A stretch of DNA of 35,760 nucleotides. Origin: Rhodobacterales bacterium 32-66-9 (GTDB taxonomy: Bacteria > Pseudomonadota > Alphaproteobacteria > Rhodobacterales > Rhodobacteraceae). The stretch covers positions 1-35,760 of the forward strand of contig NCDY01000009.1 in assembly GCA_002280405.1 (NCBI GenBank), given 5' to 3'. This document shows, piece by piece, positions 1-8,806 of the stretch (position 1 is its first letter; each line of letters opens with the position of its first letter). The translations under genes and the position numbers were made by a program. Below the pieces are notes generated by a model. The model was given only the letters and a program-made list of their open reading frames with translations. It did not search any database and was not told where the DNA came from.

Positions 1-46
1 GCAGGCGGTCCTTGCCCGAATTACAGACGCGGGACCGGCTTTCGCA

Positions 47-721
47 TTACAGGCTGCCACCGGAATTCACGGCCTTGGCCGCCTGTTGCCGTGCCCGGGC
101 GCGATCGCAGGCGCAGTCGAGAAACCCGTGTTCGGGACAGGTCACGCACATCTGGATCAGAAGGTCGCGCAGTTTCCGCCGCGCCCGGTGCAGACGCACC
201 GCAAGCGTGCCCTCGGAGATGTTCAGCGACCGGGCGACCTCGTCGCGGGACTGGCCGAGGAGGTCGATGCGACGCAGGAGGTCGCGCGTCCCTGGATCGA
301 GAAGGCCGATGAGGTCGTGCAGGCAGTCGCAGACGACGGCATCGGTCTCGGCGTCCGGCTGGGCGAGGGTCTCGGACAGGTCGGTCCAGGTGTCGGAACC
401 GAGATCCGGCTTTGGCCGTCTGGCGGCGCGGCGGTGATGATCCGCGATCGCGGTCGCAAGCAGGCGGCCAAGCCAGCCCCGGACGCTTGCCACGTCGCGC
501 AGGTCGTCGGCGCGGGTGATCGCGCGCATCGAAAAGTCCTGGAGGACATCCTTGGCATCATCGCTGTTTCCCACGCGACCGATGAGGAACCTGAGGATCC
601 GCTGCTGTCCTTCCAGCAATGCGGCCTCGACAGCCTTGCGCCCTGCGTCGGCACGTCGATCCTTTCCGTGGGATTGCCTGGCCAGAAGATCGGGGAGAGT
701 CTCATCCATTTTTCTCACCAT
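47..721 (-). CDS. ECF-type RNA polymerase sigma factor with Cys-rich C-terminus
   Basis: A 224-residue sigma-70 family protein that would direct core RNA polymerase to a small regulon. Region 2 is visible around residues 38-100 (DDAKDVLQDFSMRAI, then RGWLGRLLATAIADHHRR). The region 4 helix-turn-helix lies around residues 135-190 (GQSRDEVARSLNISEGTLAVR, followed by LHRARRKLRDLL). After region 4 comes a tail with the pattern CxxC-x7-CxC (CVTCPEHGFLDCAC), which could bind a metal or sense redox state; that role is inference. The gene overlaps the upstream sigma gene by 7 nt, which implies translational coupling. An ATG at 709 is an alternative start that removes the overlap. No classical zinc-binding anti-sigma gene is next to it. 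Confidence 0.85.
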   Translation of the reverse strand: MVRKMDETLPDLLARQSHGKDRRADAGRKAVEAALLEGQQRILRFLIGRVGNSDDAKDVLQDFSMRAITRADDLRDVASVRGWLGRLLATAIADHHRRAARRPKPDLGSDTWTDLSETLAQPDAETDAVVCDCLHDLIGLLDPGTRDLLRRIDLLGQSRDEVARSLNISEGTLAVRLHRARRKLRDLLIQMCVTCPEHGFLDCACDRARARQQAAKAVNSGGSL

Positions 722-1383
722 GCCTCGCAGAGCCGGGCTGCATCGCCGCTTCGGGCAGCGGACACCTGACGCCTCAAATCACCGCCCGATGCGCCGACGA
801 TTGCAGCATCGCCGTCGCGAGACCCGCCATCCTGGCGTTTGAGGGCGTCCTGAAGCGCGCGGCGCGCCCGAAACGCGCGGACATTCAGCGTGCCGATTTC
901 CAGATTGAGGTCTCTGGCAACAACGTCGCGCGGAATTTCCTGCAAGTAAAGGGCCCGGATCACGCCTGCCTGATCCGGGCGGATGCTCGCCAGGGCTGCC
1001 TCGAGCGACTGCGCGGCATCCGCGTCCGAGGCTGCCGCGGTCGGGTCGGGATCGCTGGCCTCGGACAGCAGCTGGCTGTAGACACTGTAGCCAGCCTCGC
1101 CCCTCAGCCGCGCGTCCTTGCGGCGGTAGTGGTCGAACAGCGTGTTGCGCAGCACCCGGAAGACCCAGGCGGCGGTGTTTCCGACCGGCTCGCGGGTGCG
1201 GGCGGCGCGGATGACCTTGACGGCGAAATCCTGAAACACGTCCTCGGCCACATCGGCGCTGCCGACGCGGCGGCGCAGATAGGCTAGGTAGTGCGCCTTG
1301 CGAAAGACCAGCAGCGCGCAGGGGTCCGGCTCAACCGGAAGGGGCTTTGGCAGGTCGTGACGGGACGGGGCGACGTGAAACAT
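715..1383 (-). CDS. ECF-type RNA polymerase sigma factor
   Basis: A 222-residue sigma-70 family protein. Region 2 is seen near residues 35-85 (AEDVFQDFAVKVIRAARTRE, then WVFRVLRNTLFDHYRRKDA). Region 4 is near residues 125-185 (LYLQEIPRDVVARDLNLEIG, then RAFRARRALQDALKRQ). The reading frame stays open much further upstream, but the N-terminal part is not protein-like, so the ATG at 1383 (MFHVAPSRHDL) is chosen. Its stop overlaps the start of the following sigma gene, so two ECF-like factors are made from one message. The C-terminal ~35 residues after region 4 are low in complexity and carry no Cys motif, unlike the partner. Confidence 0.8.
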   Translation of the reverse strand: MFHVAPSRHDLPKPLPVEPDPCALLVFRKAHYLAYLRRRVGSADVAEDVFQDFAVKVIRAARTREPVGNTAAWVFRVLRNTLFDHYRRKDARLRGEAGYSVYSQLLSEASDPDPTAAASDADAAQSLEAALASIRPDQAGVIRALYLQEIPRDVVARDLNLEIGTLNVRAFRARRALQDALKRQDGGSRDGDAAIVGASGGDLRRQVSAARSGDAARLCEAW

Positions 1384-1475
1384 GATGAGATCCGTTTTCT
1401 GGAACCGACGGAAGGACAACCACCCGATGCAATAGCCCCGCAAGCCGGTGGCCAATGCCTGGACGATTGCCGCGA

Positions 1476-1856
1476 TCAGGCCGTGGGAGAAAACGCCACC
1501 GGCGGACGCAGCGGGCGATCCGGCCGATGCTGGAGCTGACCCCCGGCATCGAAGAGGAAGTATAGCGGCCCCGCGTCCCGGACCGGGGCGGAAGCCGCGT
1601 CTCCGGCAGAGAACAAGATCACTTCGGCCTGCTGGCAACGCGCCGCGCCGCGCTCGGCATGAAGTTCGCAATCACCGATCGGCGCGGTCAGTTCCTGGGA
1701 CAGAGACGCTTCGACCTGGCCCCGGTCGAAGACAGGTGTGCCCCCCAGAAGCTCGGTCACAAGCGACAGGACCAGCAGCCCTGACGCAATGGCCGTCAGG
1801 AACACGCGAAGGCGGTTCGCGGCGAAGGCTGTCGGGTTTCGGTTTTCATGCTCCAT
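1476..1856 (-). CDS. Small single-pass membrane protein upstream of the sigma genes
   Basis: A 126-residue protein of no recognised family. A cytoplasmic N-terminus of about 18 residues is followed by one hydrophobic helix (FLTAIASGLLVLSLVTELL, residues 19-37), then a periplasmic part with two Cys residues (DCELHAERGAARCQQ). A good ribosome site (AGAAGGAC) sits just before the ATG. It lies 92 nt upstream of the sigma pair on the same strand, so a role as membrane-bound controller of one sigma factor is possible. It has no recognisable zinc-binding anti-sigma motif, so that is only a positional inference. Confidence 0.55.
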   Translation of the reverse strand: MEHENRNPTAFAANRLRVFLTAIASGLLVLSLVTELLGGTPVFDRGQVEASLSQELTAPIGDCELHAERGAARCQQAEVILFSAGDAASAPVRDAGPLYFLFDAGGQLQHRPDRPLRPPVAFSPTA

Positions 1857-1890
1857 GTCCTTCTCTTAGACCCGGGCCGGATCGGCAACC

Positions 1891-1904
1891 TTGACTTGTG
1901 TCAA
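1891..1904. promoter_or_regulatory. FNR/FixK-type palindrome (anaerobox)
   Basis: The 14-nt site TTGACTTGTGTCAA is a perfect inverted repeat (TTGAC-N4-GTCAA) and fits the TTGAY-N4-RTCAA consensus of the Crp/FNR family (FnrL, FixK, NnrR). It lies in the 274-nt divergent gap between the sigma-factor unit and the long plus-strand string that contains the arginine deiminase genes. A TCTAAG box on the minus strand (1865-1870) is centred 30 nt away, as in class II FNR promoters. However, the implied start would be almost at the ATG of the minus gene, so the direction of control is open. The rest of the gap shows no other structure. Confidence 0.5.
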
Positions 1905-2130
1905 TGCCGGCACCGGTGCCCGAGGGACCCGCTGCGACTGCTTTTGGCCATGGATCCGGGCGGCTGCGGCCCGGGTCGCGGGCATCGGCCCTTGGGGCGC
2001 GGATGCAGCGCGGTCGATCGGAGCGGCGCGCAATGGCCACCGATTTCGCGCCGAGGGTGTAATGCGGCGCTGGCCCGAACGTCTTTCCTTCTGCACGGCC
2101 TTCCAGCCCGTGCCACCGAAGGGCGCGGAC

Positions 2131-2421
2131 ATGCACGAACATTCACATTCCTCGGGGACGGGCGATCCCGTCGCCGCACCCAGGTCGCGCTGGCGCATGG
2201 CCTTTTTCGGTTTTCTGGCGCTTGCCGCCTTGCTTCTGGTCTACGAGCACCGGCTTCATGTTCCCTTCGGCAGCCTGTTTCTGCTGCTGCCGCTTCTTGC
2301 CTGCTTCGGGTTGCATGCCTTCATGCACGGCGGCCACGGTGGGCATGGTGGGCATGGGGGCACGCCGCCAGGGCCGGATCCGGCCGAGGCAGCCGACCGG
2401 CAGGGGAAGACCCGGCCATGA
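2131..2421 (+). CDS. DUF2933-family small membrane protein
   Basis: A 96-residue protein with a His-rich N-terminus (MHEHSHSSG), two hydrophobic segments (FFGFLALAALLLVY and LFLLLPLLACFGLHAFM), and the His/Gly tail HGGHGGHGGHGG that marks DUF2933 proteins. These occur in heavy-metal and copper gene clusters, but their molecular role is not known. The ATG at 2131 is chosen because it starts the recognisable domain. The frame is open upstream to 1891, but that part would cover the anaerobox and does not look like protein. The stop overlaps the next gene (ATGA), so it is probably the first gene of a translationally coupled trio. Confidence 0.75.
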   Translation: MHEHSHSSGTGDPVAAPRSRWRMAFFGFLALAALLLVYEHRLHVPFGSLFLLLPLLACFGLHAFMHGGHGGHGGHGGTPPGPDPAEAADRQGKTRP

Positions 2422-3074
2422 CCCCGGACAGCGCGCCCGCCTATGGGCTTTGGCTTCTTGCCGCCGTCAACGCGGCGGTGTTCATCATCTTCGCGCTGAG
2501 CTTCGTCAAGCCGAAGACCCCGCGGGACTGGCGCAGTTTCGGCGCGTTCAGCGCCTTTCTGGTGGCGCTCTTTGCCGAGATGTACGGCTTTCCGCTGACG
2601 ATCTATCTTCTGTCGGGCTGGCTGCAATCCGCCTATCCCGGCATCGACTGGTTCTCGCACAATGCCGGGCATCTGCCGGAGATGCTGTTCGGCTGGCGGG
2701 CGAACCCGCATTTCGGCCCGTTCCATATCCTGAGCTTCCTGCTGATCGGCGGCGGATTCTGGCTGCTGTCGGCGGCCTGGCCGGTGCTTTTCGCGGCACA
2801 GCGCGCGGGCAGGCTGGCCACGACCGGCCCCTACGCGCGGATCCGGCATCCGCAATATGCGGGCTTCGTGCTGATCCTGACCGGGTTTCTGGTGCAGTGG
2901 CCGACGATCCTGACGCTTGCCATGTATCCGGTGCTGATCTGGATGTACCTGCGTCTGGCCCGCACCGAAGAGCGTGAGGCGCGCGCCCGGTTTGGTGCCG
3001 AATACGACGCCTGGGCCGCGCGGGTTCCGGCGTTTCTGCCTTGGGGAAGTGTTGCCGGAGGGGCCACGTCATGA
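2418..3074 (+). CDS. Isoprenylcysteine carboxyl methyltransferase-like integral membrane protein
   Basis: A 218-residue membrane protein of the ICMT/PEMT/NnrU-like group, with about five hydrophobic segments. The family signature lies in the C-terminal half: GPYARIRHPQYAGFVLILTG (cofactor-binding loop) followed by the RTEEREARARFGAEYDAW stretch. These proteins methylate small or lipid substrates with S-adenosylmethionine; the substrate here cannot be told. It is joined by ATGA overlaps to DUF2933 upstream and to a cytochrome c downstream, which suggests a membrane or periplasmic metal or redox role. Confidence 0.8.
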   Translation: MTPDSAPAYGLWLLAAVNAAVFIIFALSFVKPKTPRDWRSFGAFSAFLVALFAEMYGFPLTIYLLSGWLQSAYPGIDWFSHNAGHLPEMLFGWRANPHFGPFHILSFLLIGGGFWLLSAAWPVLFAAQRAGRLATTGPYARIRHPQYAGFVLILTGFLVQWPTILTLAMYPVLIWMYLRLARTEEREARARFGAEYDAWAARVPAFLPWGSVAGGATS

Positions 3075-3535
3075 CGGCAGTTTTGCGCATCCTGTGGTTC
3101 TGGCTTGCGGCCGGTGCGCTTGCGCCTGCCGTCGCACAGGATAAGCCGGTGGACGACACAATGCCGATGATGGCCACCGGCATCATCCTGCCCCGCATGG
3201 ATGCGGCGGCGGGCCGGCAGCTTTTCGCGGCCAAGGGCTGTGTGCTCTGCCACTCGGTCAACGGGATCGGTGGCGCGGATGCGCCGCCGATGGACGCCGA
3301 ATACATGGAACCGATGATGAACCCGTTCGACTTTGCCGCCGGCATGTGGCGCGGGTCCGAGGCGATGGTCGCCCTGCAGCGCGAGGAACTGGGCGCCCCG
3401 ATCGAACTGACCGGGCAGGACCTGGCCGACATCATTGCCTTCGTCCACGACGCCGGAGAGCAGAAGCGCTTTACCGAAGCGGACATTCCCGCGCCGATCT
3501 CGGCGCTGATGATGAAGATGGATGGTGGCGAATAG
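3071..3535 (+). CDS. Periplasmic monoheme c-type cytochrome
   Basis: A 154-residue protein with a signal peptide (hydrophobic LWFWLAAGALAPAVAQ, cleavage near residue 22) and one heme c site, CVLCH, at residues 57-61. Several Met residues follow (MDAEYMEPMMNP) that could give the axial ligand. The C-terminal IIAFVHD resembles the last helix of class I cytochromes. It would carry electrons in the periplasm. The start overlaps the methyltransferase stop (ATGA). The arginine/ornithine exchanger begins only 36 nt downstream, so this cytochrome may be transcribed together with the arginine deiminase genes. Confidence 0.8.
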   Translation: MTAVLRILWFWLAAGALAPAVAQDKPVDDTMPMMATGIILPRMDAAAGRQLFAAKGCVLCHSVNGIGGADAPPMDAEYMEPMMNPFDFAAGMWRGSEAMVALQREELGAPIELTGQDLADIIAFVHDAGEQKRFTEADIPAPISALMMKMDGGE

Positions 3536-3571
3536 GGCCACCTTCCCCCCCCTGCCTGAAAGGAACACCGC

Positions 3572-5011
3572 ATGAGCGACGCCACCACCGGACCGGGAGC
3601 CGACCGTCTGGCCAGCCGGTTCCCGACCGCCTACACGATCCTGTTCCTGCTGATCGTCCTGGTCGGTGCCCTGACCTGGATCATCCCGGCCGGCAAGTTC
3701 GACCGGGTGGAAAGCGAGGCCGTCGGCCGCGAGATCGCGGTCGCCGGGACCTACAAGACGGTCGAGGCCAATCCGCAGGGCCTCATCGACATCCTGATGG
3801 CCCCCATTGCCGGGTTCTACGATCCGGTCAGCTATTCGGCCAACGCGATCGACGTGGCGCTGTTCGTGATCATCCTTGGCGGCTTTCTGGGCGTGGTGAA
3901 CGCGACCGGGGCCATCGACACCGGCATCCGCCGGGCCATGGCGCGGCTGAAGGGGCGCGAGATCTGGATGATCCCGATCCTGATGAGCCTTTTCGCGCTG
4001 GGCGGCACCACCTATGGCATGGCCGAGGAAACGCTGGCCTTCTACGGGCTGCTGATCCCGGTGATGATCGCGGCGGGATACGATGCCGTCACCGGGGCGG
4101 CGATCATCCTTCTGGGGGCCGGGATCGGCACGCTGGGATCCACCATAAACCCCTTTGCCACGGTGATCGCGTCGAATGCGGCGGGTGTCGCCTTCACCGA
4201 CGGGCTGGCCCTGCGGCTGGTGCTGCTGATCGGCGGGCTGGCGATCTGCATCGCCTATGTGATGCGCTATGCGATGCGGGTCCGGCGCGATCCGTCGCTG
4301 TCGCGGGTGGCCGACCTTGCCGCCGACCACCGCGCCGCCTTTGCCGGCGGGTCCGCCACCGGCGAGGGCGCGACGCTGACCGGCACGCAGTCGCTGGTGC
4401 TGGTGATCTTCGGGCTGACCTTCGCGGCGCTGATCTGGGGCGTGTCGTCCCAGGGCTGGTGGATGGCAGAGATGAGCACGATGTTCTTCGCCTCGGCCAT
4501 CGTCGTCGGGCTGATCGGCCGGCTGGGCGAAAAGGGGCTGACCGGCGCCTTCATCACCGGCTCGCGCGACCTTCTGGGCGTGGCGCTGGTGATCGGCCTT
4601 GCCCGCGGCATCGTCGTGGTGATGGAGCAGGGGCTGATCGCCGACACGATCCTGAACGCCGCCGCGGGTGCGGTTTCCGGGCTGTCGGAGCTTGCCTTCA
4701 TCAACCTTCTTTACTGGATCGAGGTGGGGATGAGCTTCTTCGTGCCGTCCTCGTCGGGACTTGCCGTGCTGTCGATGCCGATCCTGGCACCCTTGTCGGA
4801 CTTCGCCGGGGTGGACCGGTCGCTGGCCGTCACCGCCTACCAGTCGGCCAACGGGCTGGTGAACCTGATCAACCCGACCTTCGCCGTGGTCATCGGCGGT
4901 CTGGCCATCGCCCGCGTGCCTTACGAACGCTGGCTGGCCTTCGTCTGGCCGCTCTTGCTGATCCTGACCCTGTTCATCATGGCCGCGCTCAGCGTCGCCA
5001 CCTTCCTCTGA
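3572..5011 (+). CDS. YfcC-family transporter, likely arginine/ornithine exchanger
   Basis: A 479-residue polytopic membrane protein of the YfcC/DcuC-like family, with roughly 12 hydrophobic segments (for example ILFLLIVLVGALTWIIPAGK at the N-terminus). Conserved small-residue loops include GGTTYGMAEETLAFYGL and SFFVPSSSGLAVLSMPILAP. Relatives act as arginine:ornithine antiporters or basic amino acid carriers in arginine deiminase clusters. Here it stands immediately upstream of arcA, arcB and arcC, so it is the probable ArcD equivalent; the substrate is inferred from context only. A strong ribosome site (GAAAGGAACACCG) precedes the ATG. There is no obvious promoter in the 36-nt gap. Confidence 0.82.
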   Translation: MSDATTGPGADRLASRFPTAYTILFLLIVLVGALTWIIPAGKFDRVESEAVGREIAVAGTYKTVEANPQGLIDILMAPIAGFYDPVSYSANAIDVALFVIILGGFLGVVNATGAIDTGIRRAMARLKGREIWMIPILMSLFALGGTTYGMAEETLAFYGLLIPVMIAAGYDAVTGAAIILLGAGIGTLGSTINPFATVIASNAAGVAFTDGLALRLVLLIGGLAICIAYVMRYAMRVRRDPSLSRVADLAADHRAAFAGGSATGEGATLTGTQSLVLVIFGLTFAALIWGVSSQGWWMAEMSTMFFASAIVVGLIGRLGEKGLTGAFITGSRDLLGVALVIGLARGIVVVMEQGLIADTILNAAAGAVSGLSELAFINLLYWIEVGMSFFVPSSSGLAVLSMPILAPLSDFAGVDRSLAVTAYQSANGLVNLINPTFAVVIGGLAIARVPYERWLAFVWPLLLILTLFIMAALSVATFL

Positions 5012-5023
5012 CCGGAGCATCCC

Positions 5024-6253
5024 ATGTCCGAACCAACCCTTGGCGTCCATTCCGAATCCGGCCGCCTGCGCCAGGTGATCGTCTGCCGACCGGGCCTCGC
5101 GCACCGTCGGCTCACACCGGAAAACTGCGACGAGCTGCTGTTCGACGACGTGTTCTGGGTCAAGCAGGCGATCAAGGACCATGCCGTCTTTACCGATCTG
5201 ATGCGCGCCGAGGGCATCGAGGTGCTGGACGCCAACGACCTGCTGGCCGAGACGCTGGATATCCCAGCGGGCCGGGCCTTTGTTCTGGACCACCGGGTGA
5301 CGCTGACCACCGTCGGCGCGGGCATGGTGGACCCCTTGCGCCTGTGGATGGAGGGGTTGGCGGGCACGGACCTCGCCCGCTGGCTGATCGGCGGGCTGAT
5401 GGTCAGCGACCTGCCCTTTGCGCCCGAGGGGCTGTTCGGGGCCTGGCTGGGCAAGGCGGGCTTCATCCTGCCGCCCCTGCCGAACATGATCTTCACCCGC
5501 GACAACAGCGCCTTTGTCCACGGCGGGGTGTCGTTGAACCCGATGTTCTGGGCGGCGCGCAAGCCCGAGACGCTTTTGACCACCGCGATCTACCGGCATC
5601 ATCCGAAATTCGCCGGAAAGGTGCGCGAACTGTTCGGCGACCCGGCGCGCGACTTCGGCCCGGCGAGCCTGGAAGGCGGCGACATCATGCCGGTGGGCAA
5701 GGACACCGTCCTTGTCGGCATGGGCGAGCGGTCTTCGGCGCAGGGCATCGGGCTGTTCGCCCAGGCGCTGTTCGATCAGGGGGCGGCGTCGCGCGTCGTC
5801 GCCTGCCGTCTGCCACGCACCCGGTCGGCGATGCACCTTGACACGGTCTTCACCTTCTGCGGCGGCGATGTGGTCACGACCTTCAAGGAAGTCGCCGACG
5901 GCATTACCTGCTTCGACCTGCGCCCCGGCGGCGCGGGCAAGCCGTTCCGCGTCACCGAGGACCGCCGCCCGATCTTCGAGGTTGTCGCGGAAATCCTCGG
6001 CTTCAAGAAACTGCGGATCGTGCCGACCGGCGGCAGCGATCCGGCCGAACGTGCGCGCGAACAGTGGAACGACGGCAACAACGTCGTGGCGCTGCGGCCG
6101 GGCGTGATCGTGGGCTATGACCGCAACGACGACACCAACGCGATGCTGCGCGCCGAAGGCATCGACGTGCGCGAGATGCCGGGGGCGGAACTGGGCCGGG
6201 GCCGGGGCGGCGGCCACTGCATGACCTGCCCGACCATCCGCGACCCCGCCTGA
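5024..6253 (+). CDS. arcA: Arginine deiminase
   Basis: A 409-residue cytosolic enzyme that hydrolyses L-arginine to citrulline and ammonia, the first step of the arginine deiminase pathway. Family motifs are in order: [15 protein letters not shown] (N-terminus), [28 protein letters not shown] with the catalytic His, and [12 protein letters not shown] near the end, where Cys399 is the expected nucleophile. Length matches the family (about 400-420). It is 12 nt after the exchanger and 16 nt before arcB, so operonic. All catalytic motifs look intact. Confidence 0.95.
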   Translation: MSEPTLGVHSESGRLRQVIVCRPGLAHRRLTPENCDELLFDDVFWVKQAIKDHAVFTDLMRAEGIEVLDANDLLAETLDIPAGRAFVLDHRVTLTTVGAGMVDPLRLWMEGLAGTDLARWLIGGLMVSDLPFAPEGLFGAWLGKAGFILPPLPNMIFTRDNSAFVHGGVSLNPMFWAARKPETLLTTAIYRHHPKFAGKVRELFGDPARDFGPASLEGGDIMPVGKDTVLVGMGERSSAQGIGLFAQALFDQGAASRVVACRLPRTRSAMHLDTVFTFCGGDVVTTFKEVADGITCFDLRPGGAGKPFRVTEDRRPIFEVVAEILGFKKLRIVPTGGSDPAERAREQWNDGNNVVALRPGVIVGYDRNDDTNAMLRAEGIDVREMPGAELGRGRGGGHCMTCPTIRDPA

Positions 6254-6269
6254 AATCGAAGGAAAAATC

Positions 6270-7271
6270 ATGAGCTTCAACCTGCGCAACCGCCATTTCC
6301 TGACCCTGCGCGACTACTCGCCGGCGGAAATCGGCTTTCTTTTGAAACTCTCGGCCGACCTCAAGGCCGCGAAATATGCCGGGACCGAACAGCAACTGCT
6401 GAAAGGCCGCGAGATCGCGCTGATCTTCGAGAAGGACTCGACGCGCACCCGCGTCGGCTTCGAGGTTGCCGCGCACGACCAGGGCGCGCATGTCACCTAC
6501 CTTGGCCCCTCGGGCAGCCACATCGGCCACAAGGAAAGCGTGCGCGATACCGCCCGCGTCCTGGGCCGGGTCTATGACGCCATCGAATATCGCGGCTTCG
6601 GGCAGGAGATCGTCGAAGAGTTGGCGCGTTACGCCGGTGTGCCGGTCTACAACGGGCTGACCGACCAGTTCCACCCGACCCAGGTGCTGGCCGATTTCCT
6701 GACCATGCAGGAACATGCCGAAAAGCCGCTGCGCAAGATCGCCTTTGCCTTCCTGGGCGACGCGGGCAACAATGTCGGCGAAAGCCTGTTGATCGGCGGG
6801 GCCAAGATGGGGATGGACGTGCGTCTGGGCGGTCCCAAGGCCTGCTGGCCGAAAAAGCCAGTGATCGACGAGGCTCTGGCCATCGCAGAGGAGACCGGCG
6901 CGCGGATCACCGTGACCAAGGACCCCGACGAGGCGGTGAAGGGTGCCGATTTCCTGTATACCGATGTCTGGCTGTCGATGGGCGAGGACAAGGCGAAATG
7001 GGCCGAGCGGATCAAGCTGCTGACCCCCTGGCGCATCGACGCGGCGATGATGGCGCGCACCGGCAACCCGCGGGCGCGGTTCATGCATTGCTTGCCCGCC
7101 TTCCACAACACCGAGACGGCGGTGGGCCGCGAGATCGCGGAAAAGTTTGGCCTGACCGAGATGGAGGTCAGCGACGCGGTGTTTGAAAGCCCCGCCTCGG
7201 TGGTCTTCGACCAGGCCGAGAACCGGCTGCACACGATCAAGGCGGTGCTTGTCGCCACGCTGGGGGGCTGA
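6270..7271 (+). CDS. arcB: Ornithine carbamoyltransferase (catabolic)
   Basis: A 333-residue transcarbamylase that here would phosphorolyse citrulline to ornithine and carbamoyl phosphate. Seen motifs: STRTR (residues 57-61, carbamoyl phosphate binding), [24 protein letters not shown], and HCLPAFH near residue 273. The length and the STRTR plus GHKES segment fit the catabolic ArcB type, and its place between arcA and arcC supports that reading. The chemistry runs in both directions, so a biosynthetic ArgF role cannot be excluded from sequence alone. Confidence 0.94.
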   Translation: MSFNLRNRHFLTLRDYSPAEIGFLLKLSADLKAAKYAGTEQQLLKGREIALIFEKDSTRTRVGFEVAAHDQGAHVTYLGPSGSHIGHKESVRDTARVLGRVYDAIEYRGFGQEIVEELARYAGVPVYNGLTDQFHPTQVLADFLTMQEHAEKPLRKIAFAFLGDAGNNVGESLLIGGAKMGMDVRLGGPKACWPKKPVIDEALAIAEETGARITVTKDPDEAVKGADFLYTDVWLSMGEDKAKWAERIKLLTPWRIDAAMMARTGNPRARFMHCLPAFHNTETAVGREIAEKFGLTEMEVSDAVFESPASVVFDQAENRLHTIKAVLVATLGG

Positions 7272-7274
7272 GGG

Positions 7275-8183
7275 GTGCTGGTGGTCGCGGCCCTGGGCGG
7301 CAACGCGCTCTTGCGCCGGGGAGAGCCGATGACGGCGGAGGTCCAGCGCGCAAATGCGGCGCAGGCGGCATTGGCGCTGGCGGGGTTGGTCCGGGCCGGG
7401 CATGACCTGGTGGTGACGCATGGCAACGGCCCGCAGGTCGGGCTGCTGGCCTTGCAGGGGGCGGCCTTCCGGCCGGATGCCCCCGATCCGCTGGACATGC
7501 TGGGGGCCGAAACCGAAGGCATGATCGGCTATCTGATCGAGCAGGAGCTGGAGAACGCGCTGGGGCACGACCGGCCGGTGGCGACCCTTCTGACGCAGAT
7601 CGTGGTCGATCCGGCCGATCCGGCCTTTGCCCGCCCGACCAAGCCCGTCGGCCCGGTCTATGCCGAGGCCGAGGCGAAGACGCTTGCCGCGCAGCGGGGC
7701 TGGGCCATCGCCCCGGACGGTGCCCTCTGGCGGCGCGTCGTGCCCTCGCCAAAGCCGGTCGAGATTCCCGACCTGCGGGTGATCCGCCTCTTGTTGGCGC
7801 AGGGCGTGGTGGTGATCTGCGCCGGTGGCGGCGGCATCCCGGTGGTGCGGCGGGCCGATGGCAGCCTGACCGGCGTCGAGGCGGTGATCGACAAGGACCA
7901 TGCCAGCGCGCTGCTGGCAACCTCGATCAAGGCCGACGCGCTGCTCATGCTGACGGATGTTGACGGGGTGATGGAAGGCTTCGGCACGCCCGAGGCCCGC
8001 CGCCTTGCGCGTCTGTCCGCCGTCGAGGCCGGGCACCTTGCGCTGCCGGCCGGTTCGATGGGACCGAAGGTGACGGCGGGGATGAATTTTGTCGCTTCGG
8101 GCGGGCGGCTGGCCGGGATCGGCCGGATGGAAGACGCCGCCGCGATCCTGGACGGGACGGCCGGCACCGTGATTTCGGCTTAG
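7275..8183 (+). CDS. arcC: Carbamate kinase
   Basis: A 302-residue kinase that makes ATP from carbamoyl phosphate and ADP, the energy-yielding step of the pathway. The GTG start at 7275 lies 3 nt after the arcB stop. Family motifs are LGGNALL near the N-terminus, VVTHGNGPQVGLLALQ (substrate loop), GPVYAEAEAK, VVICAGGGGIPVVRR, and VIDKDHASALLATSI followed by LMLTDVDGVM. It ends with GSMGPKVTAGMNFVASGG, as usual in the amino-acid-kinase fold. Length fits the family (about 300-315). Confidence 0.94.
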   Translation: MLVVAALGGNALLRRGEPMTAEVQRANAAQAALALAGLVRAGHDLVVTHGNGPQVGLLALQGAAFRPDAPDPLDMLGAETEGMIGYLIEQELENALGHDRPVATLLTQIVVDPADPAFARPTKPVGPVYAEAEAKTLAAQRGWAIAPDGALWRRVVPSPKPVEIPDLRVIRLLLAQGVVVICAGGGGIPVVRRADGSLTGVEAVIDKDHASALLATSIKADALLMLTDVDGVMEGFGTPEARRLARLSAVEAGHLALPAGSMGPKVTAGMNFVASGGRLAGIGRMEDAAAILDGTAGTVISA

Positions 8184-8198
8184 GGAAAGGACTGCGCA

Positions 8199-8787
8199 AT
8201 GTGTCTTTCGGCAACGGTCAGCTTCACCGCCAGCGCGCTTCTGACCGCGGGGGGCGCGGCGATCATCGTCAAGGCGGTCCGCAGCAACTGGCGCTATCTG
8301 CCGATCGGCCTGATGCCGCTCTTCGCCGGGATCCAGCAGTTCAGCGAGGGCTTCGCTGGCTGATGGCGATGACCCTGGTCGGGATCGTATTCGGCCTGAT
8401 GCTTTACATACCGCACGGGTTCGGCACCGACTGGCTGGTGGTGACGGTCAACCAGAACTCGCTGGCTTATGAGAACTCGATGCTGCTGGACCAGTTTCTG
8501 CCGCGCTGGCTGACCTATACCATCTATGTCCTGCTGATCACCGTGCCGCCGCTTCTGTCGCGCTACCGTCACATGCGCCACTTTGCGGTGACGGTCATGG
8601 TCGTGGTCGTGCTGGACGTGACCTTCCTGCGCTATGCCTACATCTCGTTCTTCTGCCTGCTGGCTTCTGCCTGCTGGCGGGGCTGGCGACGCTGCATCTG
8701 GCCTGGATCATCCTGACCAACAAATGCGCCGAGGAATGTCCCGAGCTGTTCGGGCACGAGGCTTCCCGGCCGGTCGCGTCGCGCTGA
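8199..8787 (+). pseudogene. DUF6629-like membrane protein gene, broken by deletion and 14-bp duplication
   Basis: Three pieces in shifting frames resemble one multi-pass membrane protein. Piece 1 (ATG 8199 to TGA 8361) has the N-terminus MCLSATVSFTASALL and GIQQFSEGF, typical of DUF6629 proteins. Piece 2 (from about 8358, frame +2 relative) holds the transmembrane core LVGIVFGLMLYIP and YVLLITVPPLLSRYR. The usual middle segment between FSEGF and the core is missing, so an internal deletion with frameshift is inferred. Piece 3 (after 8678) regains the frame LLAGLATLHLAWIILTNKCA and ends at 8787. The 2-to-3 shift is explained exactly by a 14-bp tandem duplication. It lies in the operon between arcC and the PRPP-synthetase-like gene. 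Confidence 0.75.
8651..8678 (+). repeat. Perfect 14-bp tandem duplication
   Basis: The unit TTCTGCCTGCTGGC occurs twice head to tail (8651-8664 and 8665-8678). Removing one copy restores a continuous reading frame from YISFFCLLA into GLATLHLAWIIL and on to the stop at 8787. The duplication is therefore the direct cause of the second frameshift in the DUF6629-like gene. Confidence 0.9.
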
Positions 8788-8806
8788 CCGGGGAGGCACG
8801 GCACGC

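Noticed and set aside
1891..2130. Upstream extension of the DUF2933 frame as coding
   Set aside because: The added ~80 residues are Arg/Ala-rich with no family match, cover the anaerobox, and the ATG at 2131 starts the known domain.
3540..3561. ACCTT...AAAGG before the YfcC-type gene as a third MerR-type site
   Set aside because: Arm spacing is wrong and the right arm is the ribosome site of the gene; no minus-35/minus-10 pair.
2831..6289. A 1152-codon open frame on the minus strand
   Set aside because: It lies antisense to clear arginine deiminase pathway genes; its Gln/His/Arg/Gly-rich composition is typical of GC-rich shadow frames.
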